Shown: positions 26,007 through 35,935, counted from the stretch's first letter. The stretch: DNA of 64,000 nt from Mesorhizobium qingshengii (GCF_900103325.1 NZ_FMXM01000002.1:434001-498000); one strand, 5' to 3'. Notes: generated by a model from the letters alone, not told the origin. Translations and numbers: made by a program.

Positions 26007-26348
26007 TTATTTCTTGGCGTTCTGGTTGGCCACCGGCTCGCCCTTGACGCGCACGTCGGCGATCGTCGAGCGCAGCGCGGTCACCTTGGTGCCACCGCCG
26101 AGGTCGATCTCGAGCTCGTTGTCGTCGATCACCTTGGTCACCTTGCCGACAAACCCGCCGCCGGTGACGACCGTGTCGCCGCGGCGAACCGCCGCCAGCA
26201 TCTCACCGCGCTTCTTCAGCTGCGTGCGCTGCGGCCGGATGATCAGAAAATACATGATCACGAAAATCAGGACAAACGGCAAAATGCTGATGAACATATC
26301 TGGAGAGGCGCCGCCGATGCCTTGGGCGTATGCCGGTGTCACGAACAT
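26007..26348 (-). CDS. yajC: Sec translocase accessory subunit YajC
   Basis: 113 residues with a single membrane helix, MFISILPFVLIFVIMYFLII, at about 19-38. It is followed by RPQRTQLKKRGEMLAAVRRG and GDTVVTGGGFVGKVTKVIDD, the YajC signature. YajC is the small partner of SecDF. It begins the operon and is preceded by a 290-base intergenic region with a repeat element. Confidence 0.95.
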   Translation of the reverse strand: MFVTPAYAQGIGGASPDMFISILPFVLIFVIMYFLIIRPQRTQLKKRGEMLAAVRRGDTVVTGGGFVGKVTKVIDDNELEIDLGGGTKVTALRSTIADVRVKGEPVANQNAKK

Positions 26349-26497
26349 CGAGAGTACTCCTGAATTTTGAAAACAGCCGCCAACGTCCTGCGGAGTTTGG
26401 CGGCCCCTTGAAATTTGGCCGGAATATAGTCGGTAAAGTTGTCAATGCAACTGCGCGGCTGGGCAAATCGGCTGCTTTTCCGGCCTGTTGAGCCGTG

Positions 26498-26557
26498 TTA
26501 GAGCATGACCGGGAAAAGCGCGAGCCGGTTTTCGGAAAAGATCACGCTCGAACAAAA
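26498..26557. repeat. Dispersed rhizobial intergenic repeat, copy 1
   Basis: TTAGAGCATGACCGGGAAAA continues as GCGCGAGCCGGTTTTCGGAA and AAGATCACGCTC. A related copy is at 57552-57605. The inner parts CCGGGAAAAG and CCGGTTTTCGG form an imperfect inverted repeat. Such short elements are scattered through Mesorhizobium and Rhizobium intergenic regions. Confidence 0.65.
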
Positions 26558-26639
26558 GGTTGCAACCGGTTTCGAACCCGACGGAATCGGACAGGTCCAC
26601 GCACCGACACTTCAAAACCGCGAAAAACAAAAGCCAGAC

Positions 26640-27515
26640 ATGACCGACAGCAGCATTGACGCCCTGAACCAGAAGCTCGACCGCCTGATCGAGGCGGTCG
26701 GCCGCCTTGCCCCGCAACCGGTGCCTCAAACCGATCTCGGCGAGGCCGATTGCTTCGTCTGGCAGGCCGACCCTGGTTTTCTGGAGCCGGTACACAAGGT
26801 CAATCGCGTCGACATCGGCCTGATCCGTGGCGTCGACCGTGTCCGTGACATCCTTGTCGACAACACCGAGCGCTTCGCCGCCGGCTATGCCGCCAACAAC
26901 GTGCTGTTGTGGGGGGCGCGCGGCATGGGCAAATCCTCGCTGGTCAAGGCCGTGCACGCGGACATCAATGCCAGGGCCAGGTCCGACCTGCCGTTGAAGC
27001 TGATCGAGATCCACCGTGAGGACATAGACACGCTGCCGAAGCTGATGGGCCTGCTCAAGGCGGCTCCCTTCCGCTTCATCCTGTTTTGCGACGACCTCTC
27101 CTTCGACCACGACGATACGTCCTACAAATCGCTGAAGGCAGCACTCGAGGGCGGCGTCGAGGGGCGCCCGGCCAATGTCATCTTCTACGCCACCTCCAAC
27201 CGCCGCCATCTGTTGCCGCGCGACATGATCGACAATGAGCGCTCGACCGCCATCAACCCATCCGAGGCGGTCGAGGAAAAGGTCTCGCTGTCCGATCGTT
27301 TCGGCCTGTGGCTCGGCTTCCACAAATGTTCGCAGGACGAGTATCTCGACATGATCGACGGCTACGTCCGTCATCATGGCCTGGCCATCGACCCCGAGCA
27401 ACTGCGCGCCGAAGCGCTGGAATGGGCAACGACACGCGGCAGCCGATCGGGCCGCGTCGCCTGGCAGTTCACCCAGGACCTGGCCGGTCGGCTTGGCAAG
27501 CCGCTGAAGGATTGA
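26640..27515 (+). CDS. DUF815 family AAA-type ATPase
   Basis: 291 residues from the ATG at 26640 (MTDSSIDALNQKLDRLIEAV). The Walker A motif is GARGMGKSS at about 92-100, with VNRVDIGLIRGVDRVRDILV before it, and the Walker B region is FILFCDDLSFDHDD near 150. GVEGRPANVIFYATSNRRHL (sensor 1) is the DUF815 hallmark. The biological role of these single-domain ATPases is unknown. It is transcribed divergently from the yajC-secDF operon. Confidence 0.9.
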   Translation: MTDSSIDALNQKLDRLIEAVGRLAPQPVPQTDLGEADCFVWQADPGFLEPVHKVNRVDIGLIRGVDRVRDILVDNTERFAAGYAANNVLLWGARGMGKSSLVKAVHADINARARSDLPLKLIEIHREDIDTLPKLMGLLKAAPFRFILFCDDLSFDHDDTSYKSLKAALEGGVEGRPANVIFYATSNRRHLLPRDMIDNERSTAINPSEAVEEKVSLSDRFGLWLGFHKCSQDEYLDMIDGYVRHHGLAIDPEQLRAEALEWATTRGSRSGRVAWQFTQDLAGRLGKPLKD

Positions 27516-27555
27516 AGCGTTGGTTCCCGTCGCAAAACGCAATCAAGCGACAATG

Positions 27556-28392
27556 TCATTCGGGCGGCTGCGCCCGTCGCAAGTCACGCGGCGTTTGGCC
27601 AATCTCGCGGCGCATCCAATGCGCCAGATGTGACTGGTGTGCGAAGCCCGTCAATTCCGCAACCTCGCTTGTGCTGAGATCGCCTTGCTGCAGCAGAACG
27701 CGTGCGCGTTCGACGCGACGTCGCAACACGTAGCGATGCAGGGTGACGCCCGTCGCTACCTTGAACCATGTCCGCAAGTGCGAGCTGCTCGCGCCGGCAA
27801 CCCGGCTTAGCCGATGGATCGAAAGCGGCTCGTGGAGAGCGGCCTCAATGTGCTCCAGGACGCGCTTGAGCTGGGTATCCGACAACCGGTTCGTTCGTTC
27901 GATGTCTGAATCATCGAGGCCAAGCAGCCTCACCGCGAATGCGGCGCCAATGCTGTCGGCAAACAAAGGGCCACTCGGCACGTTTGCATTGAGATCGCTC
28001 TGGAGTGCTCGAGCGAGATGTTCGATGCTCTGGTCACGAAGCAAATGGCGTGTGTCGAGCCGCGATGCTCGCGCCCTGCCACCAAGTTCCGCCGCCACCC
28101 TTTCCATCAAGGCTGGCTGCAAGACAATCTCAATCGTGTCGAACGGGGTTTCAGCCTCGAAACCGCCCTCCTCGCCAGCTGGCACCAGATCGATATCGCC
28201 GGCGCGCCTGACGAAATATCGCCTAACCTCATTGCAGTAGGAGCGTGTCGCGGCGCTTGTATGCACCATGATGCGATGGTGTGGCACCCGCGGAAGACGA
28301 TGGACGCCTGCTTCAATATGCCGGGAAACCATTGTTACGTCGGACGGGGATCGGGCCGGAGCGAATTGCGGACGCATGCTCTCTCGATTCAT
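27556..28392 (-). CDS. AraC-family transcriptional regulator
   Basis: 278 residues. The C-terminal ~100 residues hold the two helix-turn-helix motifs of AraC proteins (HIEAALHEPLSIHRLSRVAG, then SSSHLRTWFKVATGVTLHRY and TSEVAELTGFAHQSHLAHWM). The N-terminal domain (about 1-160) senses an unknown effector. It is divergent from an NAD-binding epimerase-like gene with 96 bases between the starts, so this gene is its likely target. Confidence 0.9.
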   Translation of the reverse strand: MNRESMRPQFAPARSPSDVTMVSRHIEAGVHRLPRVPHHRIMVHTSAATRSYCNEVRRYFVRRAGDIDLVPAGEEGGFEAETPFDTIEIVLQPALMERVAAELGGRARASRLDTRHLLRDQSIEHLARALQSDLNANVPSGPLFADSIGAAFAVRLLGLDDSDIERTNRLSDTQLKRVLEHIEAALHEPLSIHRLSRVAGASSSHLRTWFKVATGVTLHRYVLRRRVERARVLLQQGDLSTSEVAELTGFAHQSHLAHWMRREIGQTPRDLRRAQPPE

Positions 28393-28488
28393 GGCAAAAC
28401 CTGTTCAAGATTTGGCAATTCCCGCGCGATTTTCAATGCCGCGAACCTGTACTCACGCCTCTCCATCAAGCTTGGAAGAGAGGTTGCC

Positions 28489-29379
28489 ATGAGTTTCTAT
28501 GTTGTTGTCGGTGCGGGCCCGGTTGGACGCGAGACCGCTCGTCTTCTTGGCGAAGAAGGACATGATGTCGTTCTCACAAGCCGCAGCGTCGGCTCGAACG
28601 CGCTGCAGAACGTTCGGGCCATACAGGCCGACGCCACGGATGCCTCGGAACTGTCGCGTATCTGCCGAGGCGCCGATGCCATCTTCATGTGCGCCATGGC
28701 CACATATCATCGGTGGCCGACCGACTTTTTCCCCATCATCGACGGCACCGTGCGCGCGGTGGAAGCGGTCGGCGCGAAGCTCATCGTGCTCGGAAACCTC
28801 TATGGCTATGGGGAAAATGCCGATAGCCCGCTTCGCTCCGACCTGCCTCTAGACCCGACTTCGAAGAAGGGAACCGCCAGGACGATTATGTGGCAGCGGG
28901 CGGCCCGTGCCAATGTGCCGGCGATCGAAGTACGGTCCAGCGACTATCTCGGACATGGCGCGATCAGCTACTTCTCACTAGTCGCGCTGCCCTCCATCAT
29001 CGAGGGCAAGCCTACCGCCTTTATTGGAGACCTCGACGCAACTCATGCCTGGACCTTCACCAAGGACGTCGCCAAGACGCTTGTCGCGGCCTCCCGCTAC
29101 ACGGGTGAATGGCGACGGGCGTTTCACGTTCCCTCGCAATACGCCTCCCCCCGGGAACTCATCCAGAAAATCGCGGCGATGCTCGGACGAGAGGCTTCAG
29201 AGACACGTTCCTATTCCGTCCCCGAAATGGAAGCGTTGGGCATGCATGAACTCATCGAGATGAGCTACCTCTTCGAGAGCCCTTTGCTGGTTGATTCCTC
29301 CGACGCCGAGGCACTTCTAGGCGTGAAGGCCAGTAGCCTTGAGGAGATGATCGCCGACACGCTCCTTGATCATCTTTGA
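28489..29379 (+). CDS. NAD-dependent epimerase/dehydratase-type oxidoreductase
   Basis: 296 residues from the ATG at 28489, with GGAAGAGAGG just upstream. The Rossmann motif GAGPVGRETARLLG is at about 8-21. GNLYGYGENADSPL and WQRAARANVPAIEVRSSDYL fit the atypical short-chain dehydrogenases without the classic YxxxK. An NmrA-like or NAD(P)H-binding sugar-epimerase-type role is likely, but the substrate is unknown. The AraC gene upstream is divergent and is the probable regulator. Confidence 0.82.
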   Translation: MSFYVVVGAGPVGRETARLLGEEGHDVVLTSRSVGSNALQNVRAIQADATDASELSRICRGADAIFMCAMATYHRWPTDFFPIIDGTVRAVEAVGAKLIVLGNLYGYGENADSPLRSDLPLDPTSKKGTARTIMWQRAARANVPAIEVRSSDYLGHGAISYFSLVALPSIIEGKPTAFIGDLDATHAWTFTKDVAKTLVAASRYTGEWRRAFHVPSQYASPRELIQKIAAMLGREASETRSYSVPEMEALGMHELIEMSYLFESPLLVDSSDAEALLGVKASSLEEMIADTLLDHL

Positions 29380-29409
29380 GCCTTGCGGACAGGCATTTGT
29401 ACAAAACTG

Positions 29410-29436
29410 AAAAAGCCCGCCCCTTGCGGAGCGGGC
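29410..29436 (-). terminator. Intrinsic terminator after the LysM/M23 gene
   Basis: On the minus strand GCCCGC-(ten bases)-GCGGGC is followed by TTTTT. It also lies 30 bases after the plus-strand epimerase gene and may stop both. Confidence 0.8.
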
Positions 29437-29490
29437 TGAGCGGGCGGGCCGGACTGGAGGTCAGGCGGCCTGCAAATCGCTTTTTTTATT

Positions 29491-31020
29491 CTATTCGAGA
29501 TAGCCCGACGGATCGACCGGAGCCGAGTTCTTGCGCACTTCGAAGTGCAGCTTCGGCGAGTCCGTCGTGCCGCTCATGCCTGACAGCGCGATTTCCTGGC
29601 CGCGCTTGACCTTCTGGCCGCGCTGGACCTCGATCGAACTGGCATGGCCGTAGACGGTTACCAGGCCGTTCTCGTGGCGCACCAGCACCGTATTGCCGAA
29701 TTCCTTGAGCCCATCGCCAGCATAGATGACGACGCCATTCTCGGCTGCCTTGACCGGCGTGCCCGTGGGCACGGCGATGTCGACGCCGTCCTTGCCAGCC
29801 CCGAAACCAGAGATCACGCGGCCGCGCACCGGCCAGCGCATCTTGCCGATGCCGGTGGCGTCAGGCGCGACAGCATCGTCGTCCTCAGCCTGCTGAATGA
29901 CCTTCGAATCTTTCTTCGGCGGCGTGTAAGACGCCAGCGTTTCCGACGGCGTCGTCTTTGCAGCCGGCTGCGTCGTTGCCGTGGTCACCGGGTCGATCTT
30001 GGCCGGCTTGGCGCTGGCGACGGTCGCCGCTCCACCAGCCGGCACCTTCAGGGTCTGGCCGATCTTGAGCAGGCCATCCTTCATGCCGTTGGCCTGCTTC
30101 AACGCGACGACGCCGACGCCGGTCTTCCTGGAAATCGAGGACATCGTGTCCCCCGACTGGACGGTGTAGGTGCCGGCGGCGCCGGTCGCCTTGGCCACCT
30201 GCACGGGCTTGGGCTCCTTGGGCTGGCTTGCGGCGGCCGAAGCGTCGACCTGAGCAGCAGCCTTGCCCTCCTTGAGCTTCGGCTGCTGTGGCAGCACAGC
30301 GACCTTTTCGGGCGCGGTGGCCGGAAGGTCGTGCTTGCCGTCCTTCGCTGGCTTGGCATCAGCAACTTTCGCTTCGGCCTTGCTCGAATAGGCATAGGCC
30401 GGGATGACCAGCTTCTGACCGGTCTTCAATCCCTTGGTCGGGCTCAGCCCATTGACCTTCATGATGACGTCGGCGGGCACCTTGTAGCGGTGCGCCAGGC
30501 CGCCAATCGTTTCGCCATCCCTGACGACGATCTCGGTGGCATGCGGGGTACCGGCGGTGGCCACGCGCGGCGCGTCAGGCTGTGCGACCTTGAACGGCGA
30601 TCCCGCGGGAGCGACGGTGCCGGTCGTGGTCCTGTCGACGTGAGGAGCCGGACGCACCAAGGCCGGCGCCGATGCGACGCGGACCGGGTTTGCGGCAGGC
30701 GCAAGCGCGGGAGCCGGCTGCGCCTGGGCAACGGGCGGCGGCAGCGGCCGTGACGAAACCGGCTCGAGGCTGGAGCGGCTCACCGACTGCGTATGGCTGC
30801 CGTCGAGCGGAGCGGCCGCGACATCGCCCGGATAGGGCTGCAAGGCATCCTGCTTGTTGATGATGGCGCGCTGATTGTTGGTCGAGGACGTGAAGACGTC
30901 GTCGACGCTGTTGAACCGAGAGGCCTGGGAACTGCACCCGGCCGCAGCGCCTGCAATCATGAGGACGGCGCAGCCTCGCGCCAGATTGCGCCCGTTTGCC
31001 TTCAAAACACTGAGTTGCAT
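29491..31020 (-). CDS. LysM- and M23-domain outer membrane lipoprotein (NlpD/DipM-like)
   Basis: 509 residues from the ATG at 31020. A lipobox (AGAAAGCSS, Cys29) marks a lipoprotein. Two LysM domains bind peptidoglycan, at about 160-208 (IVVRDGETIGGLAHRYKVPA) and 283-328 (YTVQSGDTMSSISRKTGVGV). An M23 domain fills the last ~110 residues. In M23 enzymes the first zinc ligand is the His of HxGxD; here the motif is GKDGVDIAVPTG, with Lys in place of His, so the domain is probably inactive as a peptidase. That fits NlpD/EnvC-like proteins that activate amidases during division. It is last in the surE-pcm operon. Confidence 0.9.
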   Translation of the reverse strand: MQLSVLKANGRNLARGCAVLMIAGAAAGCSSQASRFNSVDDVFTSSTNNQRAIINKQDALQPYPGDVAAAPLDGSHTQSVSRSSLEPVSSRPLPPPVAQAQPAPALAPAANPVRVASAPALVRPAPHVDRTTTGTVAPAGSPFKVAQPDAPRVATAGTPHATEIVVRDGETIGGLAHRYKVPADVIMKVNGLSPTKGLKTGQKLVIPAYAYSSKAEAKVADAKPAKDGKHDLPATAPEKVAVLPQQPKLKEGKAAAQVDASAAASQPKEPKPVQVAKATGAAGTYTVQSGDTMSSISRKTGVGVVALKQANGMKDGLLKIGQTLKVPAGGAATVASAKPAKIDPVTTATTQPAAKTTPSETLASYTPPKKDSKVIQQAEDDDAVAPDATGIGKMRWPVRGRVISGFGAGKDGVDIAVPTGTPVKAAENGVVIYAGDGLKEFGNTVLVRHENGLVTVYGHASSIEVQRGQKVKRGQEIALSGMSGTTDSPKLHFEVRKNSAPVDPSGYLE

Positions 31021-31264
31021 CGCAATAACCCGCACATACGCTTACCAACTGGGCATGATTAAAGCGCGTTAATGTTACTGGTCGGTTAACCCCTTAAAAT
31101 CAGACGCAAATTTTCTTAAAATATTTGAGGCCGCTTGGAGAAGCACCGAGACCAGCTCAGGCGAGCTTGCAAGCGGTCTCCCCAATTGAGCGCAAGTGGA
31201 TCGCGCCGCTGCCAGGGAAGCTCATGACCTCGCCGTGCGCAGGCGGCATCGCCTGAACAACAAG

Positions 31265-31924
31265 CTAGATGACTGCAGCCACGCTGCGCAGGATCGGCTG
31301 CAGGCGAACGAGGCCGATATCCTCGCGCTCGAACCGGCTTCCGACCTTGGTCAGTTTGGCCAGCACCTGTTCGCCCTCTTCGGGGCCGATCGGGGCGATG
31401 ACGACGCCGCCGCTCGACAATTGGTCGAGCAGGAAGCGCGGCAGGCTGTCGAAGGCGGCCCACGCGACGATACGATCGAACGGTCCTTCATTCGGCAGCC
31501 CGCCGGAACCATCCGCCTGGCGCACGATGACATTGCCGATGCCAAGCGCCTCGAAACGCTGCCTGGCCTGCTCGACAAGCGTCTTGTAGCGATCTGTGGT
31601 GACGACCCGCGCCGCTAGCCGCGACATCACCGCTGCCGTGTAACCTGAGCCGGTCCCGATCTCGAGCACGCGGTTGCCCTGCTCGATGGTGAGCGCCGCG
31701 ATCACCGCCGCCTGCATGTCGGCGCCTTCGATCGCCTCGCCGCATTCGATCGGCAGCATGCGATCCGACCAGGCGATCTGATGGAACTGGGCACCAAGAA
31801 AACCACGCCGCGGTGTCGCCTCGAAAGCAGCGATCAGCGCCTTCGGCACCGTTCCCCGGCCGCGCAAGCGCAGCAGAAAGGCGGCGAAGCCTTCGCGATC
31901 ATCGATTGGAAGCCCCTGATTCAT
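31265..31924 (-). CDS. pcm: Protein-L-isoaspartate O-methyltransferase
   Basis: 219 residues. It repairs isoaspartyl residues in aged proteins using SAM. The SAM motif is [19 protein letters not shown] at about 85-103. The N terminus [20 protein letters not shown] and [20 protein letters not shown] are typical of Pcm. The ATG overlaps the surE stop by four bases, and the surE-pcm pairing is conserved in many bacteria. A second, more distant Pcm-like gene lies at 59211-59879. Confidence 0.93.
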   Translation of the reverse strand: MNQGLPIDDREGFAAFLLRLRGRGTVPKALIAAFEATPRRGFLGAQFHQIAWSDRMLPIECGEAIEGADMQAAVIAALTIEQGNRVLEIGTGSGYTAAVMSRLAARVVTTDRYKTLVEQARQRFEALGIGNVIVRQADGSGGLPNEGPFDRIVAWAAFDSLPRFLLDQLSSGGVVIAPIGPEEGEQVLAKLTKVGSRFEREDIGLVRLQPILRSVAAVI

Positions 31925-32682
31925 GCAAGCGCCTTGCTCAGTTGGTCACGGATTTCATGCGCGGTGAGGTCGAGATGCAGCGGTGTCACCGACACCAGCC
32001 TGTTGTGCAGGGCGTAGAGGTCGGTGCCATGCTTGCCTTCGACCGGCTCGCGGCCGAAGCGCAGCCAGTAGTAGGGCAGCCCGCGCCCGTCGCGGCGCTC
32101 GTCGACCCACAGGCTATGCACGAGCTTGCCTTGCGAGGTGACCACCGTACCGGCGACTTCCTCGGGAAGGCAGTTCGGAAAATTGACGTTGAGCAGCACG
32201 CCGTCCGGCAACGGCGTCGCGACAAGCTTCTTCAGCAGCGCCGGCGCCAGCGCCTCGGTCGTCTCGTAAGGGACGACACGATCCTCGCCGACATAGCTGT
32301 AGCCCTGGCTGAGCGCGATCGAGCGGATGCCGAGCAGCGCGCCTTCCATGGCGCCGGCGACGGTTCCCGAATACGTGACGTCGTCGGCGATGTTGGCGCC
32401 GGAATTGATGCCGGACAGGATCAGGTCCGGCGCACCCGGCAGGATCTTCTTGACGCCCATGATGACGCAATCGGTCGGCGTGCCGCGCACGGCGAAATGC
32501 TTCTCGCCGATCTTGCGCAGCCGCAGCGGCTCCGAGATCGACAGCGAATGCGCATAGCCGGACTGGTCCTGCTCCGGCGCCACCACCCAGACATCGTCGG
32601 ACAGGGTGCGAGCGACGCGTTCGAGCGACGCCAAGCCCTCGGCGTGAATGCCGTCGTCATTGGTCAGGAGAATACGCATCAT
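31921..32682 (-). CDS. surE: 5'/3'-nucleotidase SurE
   Basis: 253 residues (start ATG at 32682, or the next ATG at 32679). The metal-binding pair DD in [14 protein letters not shown] near residue 8 and the [20 protein letters not shown] block near 96-115 are the SurE signatures. SurE dephosphorylates nucleoside monophosphates and is linked with survival in stationary phase. It is coupled to serS upstream and pcm downstream by four-base overlaps. Confidence 0.95.
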   Translation of the reverse strand: MMRILLTNDDGIHAEGLASLERVARTLSDDVWVVAPEQDQSGYAHSLSISEPLRLRKIGEKHFAVRGTPTDCVIMGVKKILPGAPDLILSGINSGANIADDVTYSGTVAGAMEGALLGIRSIALSQGYSYVGEDRVVPYETTEALAPALLKKLVATPLPDGVLLNVNFPNCLPEEVAGTVVTSQGKLVHSLWVDERRDGRGLPYYWLRFGREPVEGKHGTDLYALHNRLVSVTPLHLDLTAHEIRDQLSKALA

Positions 32683-33983
32683 TTCGATTCGATCTTTTCC
32701 AGACCGCCCATGTAAGGCCGCAGCACTTCAGGAATGGTTACGCTGCCATCCTCATTCTGGTAGTTTTCGATGACAGCTATGAGCGCGCGACCAACCGCGG
32801 TGCCCGAGCCGTTCAGCGTATGGACGAAGCGGTTGCCCTTGCCGTCCTTGTCCTTGTAGCGGGCGTCCATGCGGCGCGCCTGGAAATCACCGCACATCGA
32901 GCAGGACGAGATTTCGCGATAGGCGTTCTGGCCGGGTAGCCAGACCTCGATGTCGTAGGTCTTGCGCGCACCAAACCCCATGTCGCCGGTGCACAGCGTC
33001 ATGGTGCGGAACGGCAGGCCGAGCCGCTTCAGCACTTCCTCGGCGCATTGCGTCATCCGCTCATGCTCGGCGAGCGACGATTCCTGATCGGTGATCGACA
33101 CCAGTTCGACCTTGTAGAACTGGTGCTGGCGCAGCATGCCGCGCGTGTCGCGCCCGGCCGAACCCGCTTCCGAACGGAAGCATGGCGTCAGCGCTGTGAA
33201 GCGCAGCGGCAGTTTTTCATGCGCGGTGATCTCCTCGCGCACCAGATTGGTGAGCGGCACCTCGGCGGTCGGGATCAAGCCAAGCCTACCCTCCCCGTGC
33301 GACGTGAAAAACAGATCTTCCTCGAACTTCGGCAGCTGGTTGGTGCCGAAAAGAACGTCGTCCTTGACCATCAATGGCGGGATGACTTCCTCATAGCCAT
33401 GCTCGGTCGTGTGCAGGTCGAGCATGAACTGGCCAAGCGCGCGTTCCATCCGCGCCAACCCGCTCTTCAGCACGGTGAAGCGCGATCCCGACAGTTTCGC
33501 CGCCCGCTCGAAATCCATCATGCCAAGCGCTTCGCCGACCTCGAAATGCTCCTTCACCCAGTTCGGGCGCGTCGGTATCTTGCCGACGATGTGCTTGACC
33601 ACATTGTCGTGCTCGTCCTTGCCGACCGGCACATCTTCGAGCGGCACATTGGGCAGCACCGCCAGCGCATCGTTCAGTGCCTTGTCGAGTTCGCGTTCGC
33701 GTGCCTCGCCGTTCTGGATGAAGGTCTTGATCTCGCCGACTTCAGCTTTCAATTTTTCGGCAAGTGCCGCATCGCCCGAACGCATGGCGTTGCCGATCTC
33801 CTTCGAGGCGGCGTTGCGACGCTCCTGCTTCATCTGCAACTCGGTGACGTGCTCGCGCCGCGCCTCGTCCGAGGCGATCAGCCCATCGACCGTGGACTGC
33901 GCGTCACCGGCCGACCAGGAGCGCTTCACCAGCGCCTCGACAAGGGCCTTCGGGTTGTCGCGAATCCATTTGATATCAAGCAT
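32679..33983 (-). CDS. serS: Seryl-tRNA synthetase
   Basis: 434 residues, normal for class II SerRS. The N-terminal ~110 residues form the long coiled-coil arm ([20 protein letters not shown]) that binds the long variable arm of tRNA-Ser. Motif 2 is [20 protein letters not shown] at about 268-287. TAEVPLTNL near 239 contacts ATP and serine, and motif 3 with [18 protein letters not shown] is near 395-412. It heads the serS-surE-pcm-LysM/M23 group. Confidence 0.97.
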   Translation of the reverse strand: MLDIKWIRDNPKALVEALVKRSWSAGDAQSTVDGLIASDEARREHVTELQMKQERRNAASKEIGNAMRSGDAALAEKLKAEVGEIKTFIQNGEARERELDKALNDALAVLPNVPLEDVPVGKDEHDNVVKHIVGKIPTRPNWVKEHFEVGEALGMMDFERAAKLSGSRFTVLKSGLARMERALGQFMLDLHTTEHGYEEVIPPLMVKDDVLFGTNQLPKFEEDLFFTSHGEGRLGLIPTAEVPLTNLVREEITAHEKLPLRFTALTPCFRSEAGSAGRDTRGMLRQHQFYKVELVSITDQESSLAEHERMTQCAEEVLKRLGLPFRTMTLCTGDMGFGARKTYDIEVWLPGQNAYREISSCSMCGDFQARRMDARYKDKDGKGNRFVHTLNGSGTAVGRALIAVIENYQNEDGSVTIPEVLRPYMGGLEKIESK

Positions 33984-34095
33984 GGTTTTTTCGTCCTCAA
34001 GCTAGGCTAGAGGGGCGTAAACCGCATCCTTGATCGATGCAAGATGAGGCTGGGCGGCGGTTGTCGTTTTCCGCCGCGAGTACGGGCCTGTTACT

Positions 34096-34971
34096 TTACG
34101 AGGCTGCCGGCGCCGGTGGCTCGTCCGGCGCTTTGTCCGCCACGGCTTCCGCAGCATCCTGCTTCTCGCGCGCCACCCGCTGCCTTTCCTGGTCGCGCTC
34201 GATCCACCGCGCGGCCCAGATCGAAACCTCGTAGAGCAAGATGGTCGGAAGGGCCAGGCCGATCTGGCTCATCGGATCGGGTGGCGTCAGCACCGCCGCG
34301 ACGATGAAAGCAATGACGATCGCCCATTTGCGTTTCTCGGCCAGCCCCTTGGACGACAGCATGCCGACGCGCGTCATCAGGCTGGTCACCACCGGCAGCT
34401 GGAACACCAGGCCGAAGGAGAAGATCAGCGTCATGATCAGGCTGAGATATTCCGACACTTTCGGCAGCAGCGAAATCTGCACCTGGTCGTCAGTGCCGGC
34501 CTGCTGCATGGCGAGGAAGAACCACATCACCATCGGCGTGAAGAAGAAATAGACCAGCGAGGCGCCCATCAGGAACAAGATGGGCGACGCGATCAGGAAC
34601 GGCAGGAAGGCGTTGCGCTCGTTCTTGTAGAGGCCGGGCGCGATGAATTTGTAGATCTGCGTGGCGATCAGCGGAAAGGCGATGACCATGCCGCCGAACA
34701 TGGCGAGCTTGACCTGGGTGAAGAAGAATTCCTGCGGCGCGGTGTAGATCAGCTCGACCTTGTGCGGATCGAGCCCCGCCCACTTCGTCGCCCATTTGAA
34801 CGGAACGACCAAAAGATTGAACAGCTTCTTGGCGAAGAAGAAGCAGACCAGGAAGGCGACAAAGAAACCGCCTAGCGACCAGATCAGCCGCCGGCGCAAC
34901 TCGATGAGATGCTCCATCAGCGGCGCCGACGATTTTTCGATCTCGTCCTTTTCCTTGTCCGAAACGCTCAC
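34096..34971 (-). CDS. tatC: Sec-independent translocase subunit TatC
   Basis: 291 residues, six transmembrane helices. The N-terminal MEHLIELRRRLIWSL is the TatC signature with the conserved Glu and Arg residues. FTQVKLAMFGGMVIAFPLIA and VLTPPDPMSQIGLALPTILL further identify it. TatC recognises twin-arginine signal peptides. It overlaps tatB by four bases. The C-terminal tail of about 50 residues is longer than that of E. coli TatC. Confidence 0.96.
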   Translation of the reverse strand: MSVSDKEKDEIEKSSAPLMEHLIELRRRLIWSLGGFFVAFLVCFFFAKKLFNLLVVPFKWATKWAGLDPHKVELIYTAPQEFFFTQVKLAMFGGMVIAFPLIATQIYKFIAPGLYKNERNAFLPFLIASPILFLMGASLVYFFFTPMVMWFFLAMQQAGTDDQVQISLLPKVSEYLSLIMTLIFSFGLVFQLPVVTSLMTRVGMLSSKGLAEKRKWAIVIAFIVAAVLTPPDPMSQIGLALPTILLYEVSIWAARWIERDQERQRVAREKQDAAEAVADKAPDEPPAPAAS

Positions 34972-35684
34972 TTGGCGGCTCCAGCCGTCTTCTTGGCCAC
35001 CGGCTTCTTCGCCGCAACCGGTTTCGGCTCGGCTTTCGCCACGGTTTTGGTCGCGATCGCCTTGGCCGCGGCCGGCTTCGCTGTTTTGGGCATTTCAGGC
35101 TTTGAAGCCGTCACGACTTTCGTCGGCGCCTTGGCCGCCGGTGTCGCCTTTGCCGGTGGAGCCTTGGCCACTTTCTTCGCGGATACCTTCGTCGTCACGA
35201 CCGGTTCGGTGGGCGCCGACGATGTCACCACCGATTCATCGGTCATTGCCGGGAAAATCGGCGCTGCTGGCGCAGCCTCAGGCCCGTTGACGCCAGGCAT
35301 GGTCGTTGCGCCGTTCTTCAACGGTTCGGCCGCCTGCGGGGTTGAAGCGGCAGGCGCTGCCGGATCGGCGGCCGGCTTCGGCTTCATCGCCGCGTCGACG
35401 CCCGAGCGCACATCGGCCGCCGCCTGCTCGAATGGATTGAGCTGTTTGCGGATCTCGGCGGCCGGACTGAGGTTCCTGAGCTCGTCGACCGACTTCTTGA
35501 CGTCGTCGAGCTCGGCTTCCTTCAGCGCTTCGTTGAACTGTTTCTGGAAGTCGGCCGCCATGGTGCGCAGCTTGGCCGTCGTGCGGCCGAAGGTGCGCAG
35601 CATGTTGGGCAAATCCTTGGGCCCGACGACCACGATCATGACGATCGCAATCACCAGCATTTCGGTCCAGCCGACTTCAAACAT
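34968..35684 (-). CDS. tatB: Twin-arginine translocase subunit TatB
   Basis: 238 residues. The N terminus MFEVGWTEMLVIAIVMIVVV followed by GPKDLPNMLRTFGRTTAKLR is the TatB helix, hinge and amphipathic helix. The remaining ~140 residues are a Pro/Ala/Lys-rich tail (KAPPAKATPAAKAPTK), which makes it longer than the E. coli protein. TatB forms the substrate receptor with TatC. Confidence 0.95.
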   Translation of the reverse strand: MFEVGWTEMLVIAIVMIVVVGPKDLPNMLRTFGRTTAKLRTMAADFQKQFNEALKEAELDDVKKSVDELRNLSPAAEIRKQLNPFEQAAADVRSGVDAAMKPKPAADPAAPAASTPQAAEPLKNGATTMPGVNGPEAAPAAPIFPAMTDESVVTSSAPTEPVVTTKVSAKKVAKAPPAKATPAAKAPTKVVTASKPEMPKTAKPAAAKAIATKTVAKAEPKPVAAKKPVAKKTAGAAK

Positions 35685-35713
35685 GGCTATCTGTTCCGAC
35701 TAGAACCTGTGGC

Positions 35714-35935
35714 TCAGCTCTTGCTGGCTTTTTCCTTCACGGCCGAGACGGTCTCGTCGGCACGATGTTCGACGGTGCGCTTGTCTTCGGCAACGTCGTC
35801 GTCGGCCATGCCCTTCTTGAAGCTCTTGATGCCCTTGGCCATGTCGCCCATCAACTCGGGAATCTTGCCACGGCCGAACACCAAAAGCACGATCACCAGC
35901 ACGATCATCCAATGCCAAATCGAAAATGAACCCAT
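35714..35935 (-). CDS. tatA: Twin-arginine translocase subunit TatA
   Basis: 73 residues with one membrane helix ([20 protein letters not shown]) and the [20 protein letters not shown] hinge/amphipathic helix characteristic of TatA. It forms the transport pore. It is first in tatABC and separated by 29 bases from tatB. The upstream scpB gene ends 169 bases away, so tatA probably has its own promoter. Confidence 0.96.
   Translation of the reverse strand: MGSFSIWHWMIVLVIVLLVFGRGKIPELMGDMAKGIKSFKKGMADDDVAEDKRTVEHRADETVSAVKEKASKS

Noticed and set aside
24735..26363. Plus-strand frame of 542 codons over secDF and yajC
   Set aside because: The frame is opposite to SecDF, whose signatures are unambiguous. 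The product is His/Arg/Asp-rich with no family.
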